64,000 nt of DNA from the NCBI GenBank assembly GCA_040510375.1, contig JBEVJC010000010.1:1-64000 (forward strand), in the 5' to 3' direction. Under the pieces are notes generated by a model. That model was not told where the DNA came from and did not search any database. It worked only from the letters and a program-made list of their open reading frames with translations. This DNA is from JBEVJC01 sp040510375 (GTDB lineage Bacteria > Bacteroidota > Bacteroidia > Chitinophagales > Chitinophagaceae). This document shows, piece after piece, positions 53,274-63,010 of the stretch; position 1 is the stretch's first letter, and each line of letters opens with the position of its first letter. The translations under genes and the position numbers were made by a program.

Positions 53274-54218
53274 TTATTTGCGTAATAATGCCTCGCTATA
53301 GTATACAGACTCCGACTCTATCATTCCTTTGTCGTCGAAGTCGTTGCTGATATGGAAAGCCAGTACGATTGGTTTTTTGTCAGACTTCCTCACCAGGTTA
53401 AATTTCCACCAGGATATCACCACCCGTCCATTGTCCATCTCATATTCCAGGTTATCGGGATAGCCGATCATGTCAATACTTTTGACTTCAAAATCGTTCA
53501 GGAATTTCTGCCAGCCTGCTCTTGTTTCTGCCTTGGACTCCGTTTTGCCATATTCGCTGTTTATATCAAGGAATACTGCATCATCCGCATAATAGCTCAT
53601 GGCTTTATCTAAATCGCCTTTCTCAAAAGCGTACATGGACTTACGCACTGTATTGATATTATCGTGGTGATTGTAGATCCTGCCATTGGTCCTGTCGGAA
53701 TAACTAACCCCGATTTCATCGAACACCCTTCCATTATTGTAGTTGATGATGGTTTTGATCTTATTGTCCTTATTCAGCCTGTACAGCCGATGGGCTCCGG
53801 CATCCAGTTTTACACCGGTGACTTTATGTACACCCTTGACATTATTCCATGTTTGCACCCACACTTCATCGTCTTTATTGTCTTTCTTGTATTCAATCGC
53901 ATCGGAATAGGCACCGGGGGTATTTTCAATCACAAAGTAGTCAAGCTCCCTGTTTAAACGGAGGGCACTCCTGATAAATGCGGCCTTTGTGGCTCCCGAA
54001 TCATTCAGGGCAGTGCTTGTGCCATTGTATGACCTGAAATCATCGGTTAAATAACTGGCAAGTTTTAAAGAGTCGCCGCTTACAGTGGCTGTGATAAAAT
54101 CGTCCACTACTTTAATGGCAGGATGCTCGATATATACTGTGCCATTGGTCTTTTTCTGGGCAAAACTGCTCATTGTACCTGAAATTACAAGAGCGAGGAG
54201 TAGTACCTTCTTTTTCAT
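53274..54218 (-). CDS. Exported protein with two NTF2/SnoaL-like domains
   Basis: Protein of 314 residues. A signal peptide (LLLALVISGTMSSFAQ) is followed by two cone-shaped NTF2-like halves. The first begins HPAIKVVDDFITATVSGDSL and continues ASYLTDDFRSYNGTS. The second begins KSMYAFEKGDLDKAMSYYAD and continues DDAVFLDINSEYGK. Each half has the usual N-terminal helix and following strand with an acidic patch. I do not assign an activity. It has its own terminator and stands alone between the permease and a kinase. Confidence 0.75.
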   Translation of the reverse strand: MKKKVLLLALVISGTMSSFAQKKTNGTVYIEHPAIKVVDDFITATVSGDSLKLASYLTDDFRSYNGTSTALNDSGATKAAFIRSALRLNRELDYFVIENTPGAYSDAIEYKKDNKDDEVWVQTWNNVKGVHKVTGVKLDAGAHRLYRLNKDNKIKTIINYNNGRVFDEIGVSYSDRTNGRIYNHHDNINTVRKSMYAFEKGDLDKAMSYYADDAVFLDINSEYGKTESKAETRAGWQKFLNDFEVKSIDMIGYPDNLEYEMDNGRVVISWWKFNLVRKSDKKPIVLAFHISNDFDDKGMIESESVYYSEALLRK

Positions 54219-54621
54219 TTATCTGATTTTTTAAATTTAAAATAATTGACAGGCCGTAGAAGGGAGACGGATAGAAAACGTAATCGTGGGGGTGGGATGG
54301 ATAACTGAGGATTAGTATACCTTACACATGATTCCGGGCAGGCTGGAGTCACAGGAATTGAATACATAAAGTAACAGTGTATGTTGTTATAGTTGTGAAC
54401 AGTTTTTGTTCATTTATCCCTACAGATTCAGCATTGACCCGGACAAACTGTGCATCATCCGGATAAATTCAGCAATAATCGATTTTGATATGTTCGACTT
54501 TTATAAACCTGGACTGCATTTTTGCCATTTTTACTTTATCAGGGAAAACCCTGGTAAAAATCTGATATGCACCTATCATAAATTCCGGGATCATAATTGA
54601 TGTATATTTAATACGTCATTT
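54219..54621. other. 403-bp divergent intergenic region before the PAS kinase
   Basis: No gene was seen. TGAAC-N7-GTTCA near 54395 is a short inverted repeat. No exact TAnnTTTG element was identified upstream of the kinase. Confidence 0.4.
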
Positions 54622-56943
54622 ATGGAAAAAGTTTTGTCAAATACAGTCAGCAATCCATTGGCCTTTATGAACGGGGGCGGGGAAATGGGTGTTCTGACGC
54701 GGGCATTGAATTGGAGTGAAACACTGGTTGGTCCACCGGAGTACTGGCCGAAAAGCCTGCAGGCTGCCCTTGCCATTATACTGCACTCAAAGTTCCCGAT
54801 GTTTATATTCTGGGGACGCCACCATATCTGTTTCTACAATGATGCCTATCGTCCCAGTCTTGGTAAGGATGGCAAACACCCGGTAATACTTGGCCAGCCA
54901 GGGAAGGAGGCATGGGGAGAAATCTGGAATGTTATTTATCCGCTTATCCAACAGGTATTGAACGGAGGGGATGCTACCTGGAGTGATGACCAACTCCTCC
55001 CCATTTACCGCAACGGTACCCTTGAGGATGTATATTGGACATACAGTTACAGCCGGATCCCCGATGATGAAGGACAACCCGGCGGAGTACTGGTAACCTG
55101 CGTGGAAACCACCGAGAAGGTATTAAACCAGCAACGGCTTTCCGAAAGTAACGACCTGATGGTTTTTTCAACAGAAGCTGCTGAACTGGGTACCTGGGAT
55201 TATAACCCCCTGACCGGAAAATTTACCTGTAATGACCGTATCAAAGCCTGGTTCGGACTTGCCCAAAATGAAGAGACCGACCTTCAGCATGCGGTCGTTG
55301 CGATTGCTAAACAAGATCGGCAGCGGGTGATTGATGCCATTTCGGCGTCCATTGATTTCGGTAAACAGGCGCCTTATGATATTGAGTATACGATCATACA
55401 TCCGCAAACAAAGGTTGAAACAGTTGTTCTTGCCCGGGGTAAACCTTTTTTCGATGAGAACGGTGTTGCCTACCGTTTCAGCGGTATAATCGAAGACATT
55501 ACCCAAAAGGACACGGCAAAAAAACTACGGGAGGAAAGTGAAAAGAATTTACGCAACCTGGTTGAACAGGCCCCGGTATCGATGTGTGTCCTGATGGGCG
55601 GGCAACATGTGGTGGAAATTGCAAATGAAAAAATGATTGCCCTATGGGGTAAGACCCGCGAAGAAGTAATGCGTCGTCCACTTTTCGAAGGCCTGAAGGA
55701 AGCAAAAGAACAGGGACTGGAATCCTTACTTGACCATGTTTACCGTACCGGCGAACGGTTCACTGCAAGGGAGCGGCCGGTCAACCTGCCACGCGAACAT
55801 GGAATTGAAACGGTGTACCTGAATTTTGTTTATGAAGCGTTACTTGGTGAGAAGAACCAGATTTACGGTGTAATTGCGGTGGCAATAGATGTAACCGAAC
55901 AGGTGCTTGCCCGCCGTAAGGTAGAGGAAGCGGAGGAACGGGCCAGACTCGCTGTGGAAGCCGGTAAACTGGGCACTTTTGATTTTGATATAAAGAACCG
56001 CATCGCAATTACATCACAACGTTTTAATGAGATATTCGACGCGGAGAGTACGGCAACCCATGAAGAATTACTGAGTCGCATTCATCCCGATGACCGGCCA
56101 ATCCGCGATAAAGCACTGGCCGAGGCAACCCGGACCGGTTACCTGTTTTATGAAGTCCGTGTTGTCCGCAGGGAGGGCGGTATTACCTGGGTTCGTATCG
56201 ACGGCAAGGTAACACGGAATGCGGATGGAGAACCCGCAAGGATCCTCGGTACTGCCATTGATTTTACAGAGAGCAGGGAACTGGAACAGGAACGGGACGA
56301 ATATATTGCCATCGCCTGCCATGAATTGAAAAATCCATTAACCAGCCTTAAGTTATCCCTTGACCTGTTAAGTATGCAGTCGTACGATTCCGCTGTCAGC
56401 TTCCTGGTCCAGAAAAGTAAAGACCAGGTAAAACGCCTGATCACTATGTCGAATGAACTGCTTAATGTTTCAAAAATCGCGGCTGGCGTGCTGGATATCA
56501 AACCTGAAATTTTTAATCTGGACCACAGTATCCGCGACAGTATCGATACCGTACAAGCCGGAACCAGCCTGGATATATTTTCTGTTTCCGGTATAACCGA
56601 TATTTCTGTCCGGGGCGACCGTTTCCGCATTGAACAGGTAATGGTGAATTTGTTATCAAATGCAGTGAAGTATTCACCAAAGGGATCGCCGGTTACTATC
56701 ATTGTTGCACGGGACGAAAACTATGTCAGGATCACCGTTCGGGATAAAGGTATTGGCATTGATACCGATAAGGTCAAATTTGTATTTCAGAAATTTTCTC
56801 GTGTTGAACCAGGAAAAGGTATTGAGGGGTATGGGCTCGGTCTCTACATTTCACAACAGATCATACGCAAGCATGGCGGTGAAATAGGGGTGGAGAGTGA
56901 GAAAGGAAAGGGTTCGGCTTTCTGGTTTACCATTCCGCATTAA
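54622..56943 (+). CDS. Multi-PAS sensor histidine kinase
   Basis: Cytoplasmic-looking kinase of 773 residues without clear membrane helices. An N-terminal PAS-like part (PMFIFWGRHHICFYNDAYRP) is followed by three further PAS domains: about 185-295 (LGTWDYNPLTGKFTCNDRIK), 300-420 (MIALWGKTREEVMRRPLFEG) and 440-550 (GTFDFDIKNRIAITSQRFN). The kinase core has His in IACHELKNPLTSLKLSLDLL, the N box in QVMVNLLSNAVKYSP, G1 in VRDKGIGI and G2 in GYGLGLYISQQI. No response regulator is adjacent. A hybrid or orphan role is possible. Confidence 0.9.
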   Translation: MEKVLSNTVSNPLAFMNGGGEMGVLTRALNWSETLVGPPEYWPKSLQAALAIILHSKFPMFIFWGRHHICFYNDAYRPSLGKDGKHPVILGQPGKEAWGEIWNVIYPLIQQVLNGGDATWSDDQLLPIYRNGTLEDVYWTYSYSRIPDDEGQPGGVLVTCVETTEKVLNQQRLSESNDLMVFSTEAAELGTWDYNPLTGKFTCNDRIKAWFGLAQNEETDLQHAVVAIAKQDRQRVIDAISASIDFGKQAPYDIEYTIIHPQTKVETVVLARGKPFFDENGVAYRFSGIIEDITQKDTAKKLREESEKNLRNLVEQAPVSMCVLMGGQHVVEIANEKMIALWGKTREEVMRRPLFEGLKEAKEQGLESLLDHVYRTGERFTARERPVNLPREHGIETVYLNFVYEALLGEKNQIYGVIAVAIDVTEQVLARRKVEEAEERARLAVEAGKLGTFDFDIKNRIAITSQRFNEIFDAESTATHEELLSRIHPDDRPIRDKALAEATRTGYLFYEVRVVRREGGITWVRIDGKVTRNADGEPARILGTAIDFTESRELEQERDEYIAIACHELKNPLTSLKLSLDLLSMQSYDSAVSFLVQKSKDQVKRLITMSNELLNVSKIAAGVLDIKPEIFNLDHSIRDSIDTVQAGTSLDIFSVSGITDISVRGDRFRIEQVMVNLLSNAVKYSPKGSPVTIIVARDENYVRITVRDKGIGIDTDKVKFVFQKFSRVEPGKGIEGYGLGLYISQQIIRKHGGEIGVESEKGKGSAFWFTIPH

Positions 56944-57042
56944 GTTATCCCGACCCTGGCACCTGCTTGATCTGCGATGAACGATCCTGCTGCATGGCTT
57001 GAGCGACCCGGATACCTGCTTCCTCAGCTTTAACTATTCCCC

Positions 57043-57933
57043 TTAGTTTAAACGCCTGTACCCCGTGGGTGAATGCCCCGTTTTATTTTTAAAGAGTTTG
57101 GTAAAATGGGAGGGATGCTGGAACCCAAGATCATAGGCTATTTCACTGACTGAACTTTCAGTGCTCCATAATAATGACTTTGCCTTGTCAATTAATTTCA
57201 GGTGAATATGTTCCAGCGTGGGTTTGCCGGTGTATTTATTCAACAGGTCAGAGAGATAATTGGATGATAGGTTCAGTTGTGAAGCAAAATATTTTACCTC
57301 TGGCAAACCGGTCTCAATGAGCGAGTGGGCAAAATATTCATTCAAAAGCCGCTCAAACTTTTCTACGATATCACTACCTGCACTAACCCTTGTCAGGAAC
57401 TGGCGATCGTAAAAACGTACACAGTATGATAATAGCAATTCCATATTGCTGATGATAAGATTGTAGGAATGTTTGTCAATATTATTTGAAATTTCCTTTC
57501 GGATATTTTCAAGACAGTCTTCCAGTACGTTTTTTTCTGCATCGGAAATATGCAGGCATTCATGGGCCTCATAACCGAAGAAGGAATATTCAGTCAGTTT
57601 GTGCCCTTTACTGCTTGCGTTCAGGAAGTCCGGATGAATATAAAGGCCCCATCCTTCCACTTTATTTTCCATACCGGGCGTTAAAACCTGGTGGGGAGCA
57701 GTAAACATCAGCGAACCTTCCGAGAAATCGTAACTGGTCCGTCCATAATTAAAATGACCATCCACTTTTTTACAGGCAACAGAATATAAGTTGAGTCTGT
57801 AAGACATTCCGGGAATCCGGTGCGAACGGTCAACCCTGGCGAGGTCAACAATTGTTACCAGCGGATGCAGTGGTTTTCCATAGTGAAAAAATTCGTGCAG
57901 TTCTGTTATGGAGTTGATGTCTTTATATTCCAT
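57043..57933 (-). CDS. AraC-family transcriptional regulator 3
   Basis: Protein of 296 residues. The N-terminal sensor half contains TSYDFSEGSLMFTAPHQVLT. The C-terminal half has two helix-turn-helix motifs (SNYLSDLLNKYTGKPTLEHI and VSEIAYDLGFQHPSHFTKLF) and ends TGHSPTGYRRLN. It follows the SDR gene at 58023-58790 on the same strand with an 89-bp gap, so the two may be co-transcribed or auto-regulated. Confidence 0.9.
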   Translation of the reverse strand: MEYKDINSITELHEFFHYGKPLHPLVTIVDLARVDRSHRIPGMSYRLNLYSVACKKVDGHFNYGRTSYDFSEGSLMFTAPHQVLTPGMENKVEGWGLYIHPDFLNASSKGHKLTEYSFFGYEAHECLHISDAEKNVLEDCLENIRKEISNNIDKHSYNLIISNMELLLSYCVRFYDRQFLTRVSAGSDIVEKFERLLNEYFAHSLIETGLPEVKYFASQLNLSSNYLSDLLNKYTGKPTLEHIHLKLIDKAKSLLWSTESSVSEIAYDLGFQHPSHFTKLFKNKTGHSPTGYRRLN

Positions 57934-58022
57934 TTAGTTCTTGTTTAACAGAGCGTGCAAAATTACATACTCTGAAAAGTATTAAAAGGACTAGTTAGAG
58001 CCTGTCCTTACGTATTATATGT

Positions 58023-58790
58023 CTAAATCACGATTCCGCCACCCACTTCAATGCGTTGAGCATTGACAAAACGACTATCATCTGAAAGAAGCGATGCCAC
58101 AAAGAGGCCTACATCATCGGGTTCCCCGAGACGTCCAAGGGCTGTCATTGCGGCTACCTGCTGTTTGTGGCTTTCGTCGCCCTTACCCCCGCCAAATTCA
58201 GTGTCGATTGCACCGGGAGCAACGCTGTTCACACGGATTTTCCTGTCGGAAAATTCTTTTGCAAAATATCTCGTCAACCCTTCTGTTGCAGATTTCAGCG
58301 CTCCGTAAACCGACACACCGGGGAACGCGAATCGCGCGAGACCTGATGAGATATTGATGATCTGGCCACCATCGACGATCAGTGGCAACAGCTTTTGGGT
58401 AAGGAAGAATAAACCTTTGAAATTAACATTTACCAACTGGTCAAAGATTTCTTCGGTAACATCTTTGATCAGTGTTCGCTGGGCTATACCGGCGTTGTTG
58501 ACCAGGTAGTCGAAGTTTTCCCTGTTCCATTCTTTTTTAAGTAAATGGAGAACCTGGTCGTAAAAATTGCCGAATGTGGTTATGTTACCGGCTTCCAGTT
58601 GAAGGGCGAACGCCTTACCCCCACTGCTGTTAATTTCATCGACTACCAGTTTTGCCTGATCCGGGCGGTTATTGTAGGTAAGGATCACTCCGATGCCACG
58701 TTTTGCTGCATTGATAGCAATACTTTTTCCGATGCCCCGGCTGCCACCGGTTACGAGCACGATTTTGGATTGCTGATTTGTAGTTTTCAT
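58023..58790 (-). CDS. SDR family oxidoreductase (AraC-linked)
   Basis: Classical SDR of 255 residues. The cofactor site is VLVTGGSRGIGKSIAINAAK, then VNNAGIA, the Ser region INISSGLARFAFPG and the catalytic YGALKSATEGLTRY. The end RFVNAQRIEVGGG is FabG-like. The upstream region shares CTGAACGAACTTTG with the SDR at 46358, and an AraC gene lies immediately downstream. Substrate unknown. Confidence 0.9.
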   Translation of the reverse strand: MKTTNQQSKIVLVTGGSRGIGKSIAINAAKRGIGVILTYNNRPDQAKLVVDEINSSGGKAFALQLEAGNITTFGNFYDQVLHLLKKEWNRENFDYLVNNAGIAQRTLIKDVTEEIFDQLVNVNFKGLFFLTQKLLPLIVDGGQIINISSGLARFAFPGVSVYGALKSATEGLTRYFAKEFSDRKIRVNSVAPGAIDTEFGGGKGDESHKQQVAAMTALGRLGEPDDVGLFVASLLSDDSRFVNAQRIEVGGGIVI

Positions 58791-58810
58791 AAAGTAAAAA
58801 TTTAATAATC

Positions 58811-58824
58811 CAAAGTTCGTTCAG
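58811..58824 (-). promoter_or_regulatory. Motif CTGAACGAACTTTG upstream of the AraC-linked SDR
   Basis: Read on the minus strand, this 14-mer differs from CTGAACGGAACTTTG at 46317-46331 by one missing G. It ends in GAACTTTG, a -7-like element, about 20 nt before the start codon. Confidence 0.5.
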
Positions 58825-58966
58825 GTTGTGTCCTTTCGTTTGAACATTTTATGGCAAGGCTTATACATTTCCCGGAATTACAGCGTTGGTACGAGGTTGT
58901 AGTCCACGCAGGTCACCGATATTCACACAGCCAGACAGGATTTATAAACGCACCTGCCAAAAACAA

Positions 58967-58993
58967 AAACAGCCCCCGGTAAGGAGGCTGTTT
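58967..58993 (-). terminator. Intrinsic terminator of katG
   Basis: Stem AAACAGCC / GGCTGTTT (8 bp) followed on the minus strand by a T-rich tract. It starts 26 nt after the katG stop codon. Confidence 0.85.
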
Positions 58994-59019
58994 ACAACTA
59001 CACGTTATCGTAAATTTTA

Positions 59020-61296
59020 TTAGTCCAGGTCAAACCTGTCGAGGTTCATCACTTTAACCCAGGCGGCCACAAAATCATTCAAAAATTTGCTGCCTGCGTC
59101 TGCGCTCGCATACACTTCCGCGTTTGCCCTTAACTCTGCATTGGATCCAAATATCAGGTCAGCACGGGTGCCCGTCCATCTGGCCTCTCCGGTGACACGG
59201 TCAGTGCCCTCAAAAACTTCCTGGTCTGCCGATACCGACTTCCATTCAGTCCGCATATCAAGGAGATTTACAAAAAAATCGTTGGTAAGCTGACCTGGAC
59301 GTGTGGTGAAAACCCCATGGGCTGAACCATCAACATTGGTATTCAATACCCGCATACCACCCACCAGCACAGTCATCTGCGGCGCGGTAAGATTTAGCTT
59401 CTGTGCCTTATCAACCAATAATTCTTCGGTGGATACAGGATATTTAACCAGCCGGTAATTGCGGAAGCCATCGGCAACAGGTTCAAGAAACCCGAAGGAA
59501 TCCACATCGGTTTGATCCTGCAATGCATCCATGCGGCCTGGAGTAAAAGGAACAACAATAGTTTGTCCAGCATCTGCCGCCGCTTTTTCCACACCTGCAC
59601 TACCAGCCAGGACAATCAGGTCAGCCAGTGAAACTTTTTTACCATGTGCCTGTGTGTTGTTAAATTCTTTTTGAATGCCTTCCAGTATTGGCAATACTTT
59701 TTCCAGCAACAAGGGACTATTTGCCCGCCAGTATTTTTGTGGTGCAAGACGGATGCGGGCGCCATTGGCTCCTCCGCGTTTATCAGTACCACGGAAGCTG
59801 GCTGCAGAAGACCACGCAACGGAAACAAGTTCAGCGATACTTAATCCGGACTTTAATACGGCCGACTTTAAATCTGCAATATCATTTTTATCTATCAACA
59901 CGTGATTGACCACAGGGATTGGATCCTGCCAGAGTTGTTCTTCTTCCGGTACATCGGGACCCAGGTATCGTGCCCTTGGCCCCATATCCCGATGGGTTAA
60001 TTTAAACCATGCCCTTGCAAAGGCATCAGCGAATTCGTCGGGGTTTTCTAAAAAGCTCCTGCATATTTTTTCATAAGACGGATCTATTTTTAATGACAGA
60101 TCAGTTGTAAGCATGGTTGGTAAATGCTTTTTTGATCCATCAAATGGATCCGGAATTATATTCTCTGCATTTTTCGCTACCCACTGATGTGCACCACCGG
60201 GGCTCTTGGTTAGTTCGTAGTCAAAACCAAACAGGTTCTCCAGGAAATTACTGCTCCATCGGGTAGGTGTTTTTGTCCAGGTAACTTCGAGGCCGCTGGT
60301 AATGGTGTCGGGGCCTTTACCTGTGCCAAAATCATTCTTCCATCCGAGGCCCTGCATTTCAAGTCCGGCAGCTTCAGGTTCCTTTCCCACATGTGTGGCG
60401 GGAGCAGCGCCATGGGTTTTACCAAAACTATGTCCACCCGCAATCAGGGCAACGGTTTCCTTATCATTCATTGCCATGCGACCAAATGTATCACGGATAT
60501 CCTGGATTGCTGCAACAGGATCGGGATTGCCATCGGGGCCTTCCGGATTTACATAGATCAATCCCATCTGTGATGCAGCAAGCGGTATCTCCAGGTTGCG
60601 GGTATGGATTTTGCCATCGGCACCATCATCGGACGAGACTACACCATGTTTTGCATCCACACCGGGCGAGCCGTTTCCATAACGTATGTCACCACCCAAC
60701 CATTTTTTTTCGGCACCCCAGTACACTTCTGTATCCGACTCCCATATATCAGCACGACCACCTGCAAAACCAAATGTTTTAAATCCCATCGATTCCAATG
60801 CAATATTACCGGTGAGTATGATCAGGTCGGCCCAGGAAATCTTGTTACCATATTTTTGTTTGATGGGCCAGAGTAACCTGCGGGCTTTGTCGAGGCTTAC
60901 ATTATCCGGCCAGCTGTTAAGCGGTGCGAACCGTTGCAGTCCTTCACCACCACCACCACGACCATCGCCTACGCGGTAGGTACCGGCACTATGCCAGGCC
61001 ATACGAATAAAAAAAGGACCATAATGTCCGAAGTCAGCCGGCCACCAATCCTGCGAATCGGTCATGAGTGCATGAAGATCTTTCTTCACTGCTTCCAGGT
61101 CAAGGCTTTTAAAAGCTTTGGCATAATTAAAATCCGCACCCATCGGGTTCGAAAGGGAGGAATGTCGCCGGAGTACACCCAACCTCAGCCGGTCGGGCCA
61201 CCATTCACTGTTCCTGGTGCCGCCACCAGCTACATTATGCTTCATTTTTCCATTGTGGAAGGGGCATTTGCTGACATCGTTTGATTCTTTATCCAT
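59020..61296 (-). CDS. katG: Catalase-peroxidase
   Basis: Bifunctional heme enzyme of 758 residues that removes hydrogen peroxide by catalase and peroxidase reactions. The distal site is complete: Arg98, Trp101 and His102 in IRMAWHSAGTYR. The Met-Tyr-Trp adduct is represented by Trp101, Tyr248 (LIYVNPEGPDG) and Met274 (FGRMAMND). The proximal heme ligand is His289 in GGHSFGKTHG. The second, heme-free half is present with WSSAASFRGTDKRGGANGAR. An OxyR-like site lies about 93-134 bp upstream. It is a monocistronic gene with its own terminator. Confidence 0.96.
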   Translation of the reverse strand: MDKESNDVSKCPFHNGKMKHNVAGGGTRNSEWWPDRLRLGVLRRHSSLSNPMGADFNYAKAFKSLDLEAVKKDLHALMTDSQDWWPADFGHYGPFFIRMAWHSAGTYRVGDGRGGGGEGLQRFAPLNSWPDNVSLDKARRLLWPIKQKYGNKISWADLIILTGNIALESMGFKTFGFAGGRADIWESDTEVYWGAEKKWLGGDIRYGNGSPGVDAKHGVVSSDDGADGKIHTRNLEIPLAASQMGLIYVNPEGPDGNPDPVAAIQDIRDTFGRMAMNDKETVALIAGGHSFGKTHGAAPATHVGKEPEAAGLEMQGLGWKNDFGTGKGPDTITSGLEVTWTKTPTRWSSNFLENLFGFDYELTKSPGGAHQWVAKNAENIIPDPFDGSKKHLPTMLTTDLSLKIDPSYEKICRSFLENPDEFADAFARAWFKLTHRDMGPRARYLGPDVPEEEQLWQDPIPVVNHVLIDKNDIADLKSAVLKSGLSIAELVSVAWSSAASFRGTDKRGGANGARIRLAPQKYWRANSPLLLEKVLPILEGIQKEFNNTQAHGKKVSLADLIVLAGSAGVEKAAADAGQTIVVPFTPGRMDALQDQTDVDSFGFLEPVADGFRNYRLVKYPVSTEELLVDKAQKLNLTAPQMTVLVGGMRVLNTNVDGSAHGVFTTRPGQLTNDFFVNLLDMRTEWKSVSADQEVFEGTDRVTGEARWTGTRADLIFGSNAELRANAEVYASADAGSKFLNDFVAAWVKVMNLDRFDLD

Positions 61297-61388
61297 TTAT
61301 GTAAGTTTTTGGTCCTGAACGAAAATAAATTCCGGCGACTGGTATTGAAGCGCCGTTATAAAGTTATGTGATTGACAAATCAGTTCCC

Positions 61389-61430
61389 ATCGATAAGTTC
61401 TATATCCAATAGTTAAAGCCTATAATAGAT
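61389..61430 (-). promoter_or_regulatory. OxyR-like operator region upstream of katG
   Basis: ATAGTTAAAGCCTAT (61409-61423) fits the OxyR consensus ATAGnTnnnAnCTAT with one mismatch. ATCGATAAGTTCTAT (61389-61403) fits with two mismatches, and ATAGAT follows at 61425-61430. The two 15-mers are centred 20 bp apart. The sequence is AT-rich, so chance is possible; the katG position makes it worth testing. Confidence 0.45.
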
Positions 61431-61457
61431 AATAAGCGTTTTCACGGAAAGTTTTAC

Positions 61458-62798
61458 CTATTGTTGACCATCGGTATCGTCTGATCGGGAATTGAAGCCG
61501 GCCCTGAGAATTCCGGGGCAATATAATTTCACCTGGATCTCCGTCAGCGCTCCTGCCTGTTTCATCAGGCAATCAACCTGTATTTTACTTAATGAGGTAA
61601 GATTGGTGCCTACACCCCGGGCAATTTTTTTTTCTTCATCGGAAGGCTTATCAATATTATTATAGTCAAGCCGTTGTTTTAAATAGTCGGCAATTACTGT
61701 TTCATAATTTTCCGGATCCAGGACCCATTCAGGTTTTAACTGATGGGCTTCGGTCACTTCGCGGGTGATCTGCCTGGAAGCGAGATTACGTATAAAACCA
61801 CTGATACAATTTTCTACATCCCAGCCCAGGGAGAAATAAGCGATCTGTTTATTTGCAGTGCCGGCATTATTGTAAACATCCTGAACCATCTGGACTTTTT
61901 TAATCCTCGACATAAATACATTAACTGTCTCCATTAACAAACCAATTGTATTGGGGAATTTAGATTCACCTGCTGAACCTGTTCCCGCATCACTTGTAAT
62001 AACAGTACCGCATGCATAACGGCCACGCTGCATAATTTTGTGGATGCCCTGGTTGTCATATACGCCACCATCAACCAGTACAGGGTGGACTTTTTCCGCA
62101 TCTTCCGGGTTGGTGAAAAATTTCTTTTCGATATGAATTGGGGAGAATGCAAAAGGTACACAACTGGATGCCATAACGGCACGGGAAACGGGAAATCCGG
62201 ATGCTTCAAAACTGATGGGTGGAGAAAGGTACTGGTAAGTGGAATCCATCATAAACAACTTCGAAAAGGTGAAGGCCCGTGCTGTCTGCAGGTTGGTGGC
62301 TCCCACAACCAGCACAGGATGGTCGGGAAGATGATTTAGTGTTTTTTTATTATAGAAAAAATCATCATAGATTTTTTCTATCCTTTTACTGACCGGAAAA
62401 ATATAAAACTGGAATTTTAACAGGATAAAAATATAAGCCGCGAATAAAACCGGGAATAACCATGCATGTGAAGTAAACAAAAAATAACATGCGGGGCCAA
62501 TGAAAAGGAGGGTGACCAGGATCAGTTGAAGGAATGTGACAGACAGTAATACTTTAGTTACAACATTCCCGGTTTGTAGTTTATGATAAAGGCTCTTTTC
62601 GAATTCTGTATAGTTGTCCTTGTTCAGGCAGTAATAGGCTCCGGTTATAGAGCCCCCTGAAATAGTTGAGATCACATTTACCTTTTCCAGGATTTTCATT
62701 TCCTGAAGTTTCTTCAGAGTACCCAGGTGAAAAGCAGTTGCGCGGTATCCGCCGCCTGACAGGGAAAGGCCCAGTCCTGGTGTGGTGGTAGAATTCAT
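61458..62798 (-). CDS. Membrane-associated patatin-like phospholipase
   Basis: Protein of 446 residues. The oxyanion motif is LSLSGGGYRATAFHLG and the nucleophile elbow is STISGGSITGAYY with Ser47, in which the first Gly of G-x-S-x-G is Thr. The catalytic Asp is in VLVDGGVYDNQG. Between the elbow and the Asp region is a hydrophobic insertion of about 50 residues with two membrane-like helices (FLQLILVTLLFIGPACYFLF, LFPVLFAAYIFILLKF), unusual for soluble patatins. It would act on membrane lipids in place. Divergent from the SDR at 63011. Confidence 0.85.
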   Translation of the reverse strand: MNSTTTPGLGLSLSGGGYRATAFHLGTLKKLQEMKILEKVNVISTISGGSITGAYYCLNKDNYTEFEKSLYHKLQTGNVVTKVLLSVTFLQLILVTLLFIGPACYFLFTSHAWLFPVLFAAYIFILLKFQFYIFPVSKRIEKIYDDFFYNKKTLNHLPDHPVLVVGATNLQTARAFTFSKLFMMDSTYQYLSPPISFEASGFPVSRAVMASSCVPFAFSPIHIEKKFFTNPEDAEKVHPVLVDGGVYDNQGIHKIMQRGRYACGTVITSDAGTGSAGESKFPNTIGLLMETVNVFMSRIKKVQMVQDVYNNAGTANKQIAYFSLGWDVENCISGFIRNLASRQITREVTEAHQLKPEWVLDPENYETVIADYLKQRLDYNNIDKPSDEEKKIARGVGTNLTSLSKIQVDCLMKQAGALTEIQVKLYCPGILRAGFNSRSDDTDGQQ

Positions 62799-62980
62799 TA
62801 TGGCGTTAGAATGGTTGGTGCTAAAGGTGAGGAAAAATCGTCATTTCAAAAAAAAGATTGCCGAATATAAGGATGGGAAAACGTCGAATATTAACGGTTT
62901 TTTTTATTGTCCTTAGGCTGATGAACTTCTCACCAAACATAAAATGAGCTATATAGCAAAGTATTTTCTTTTATTAAGTA

Positions 62981-62989
62981 GGAACTTTG
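62981..62989 (+). promoter_or_regulatory. GGAACTTTG motif upstream of the last SDR
   Basis: GGAACTTTG, 21 nt before the start codon, matches the same motif at 46323-46331 and (with one missing G) at the AraC-linked SDR. It acts as a -7-like element. Confidence 0.4.
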
Positions 62990-63010
62990 ACAGACAAAAT
63001 TTTAAATATT

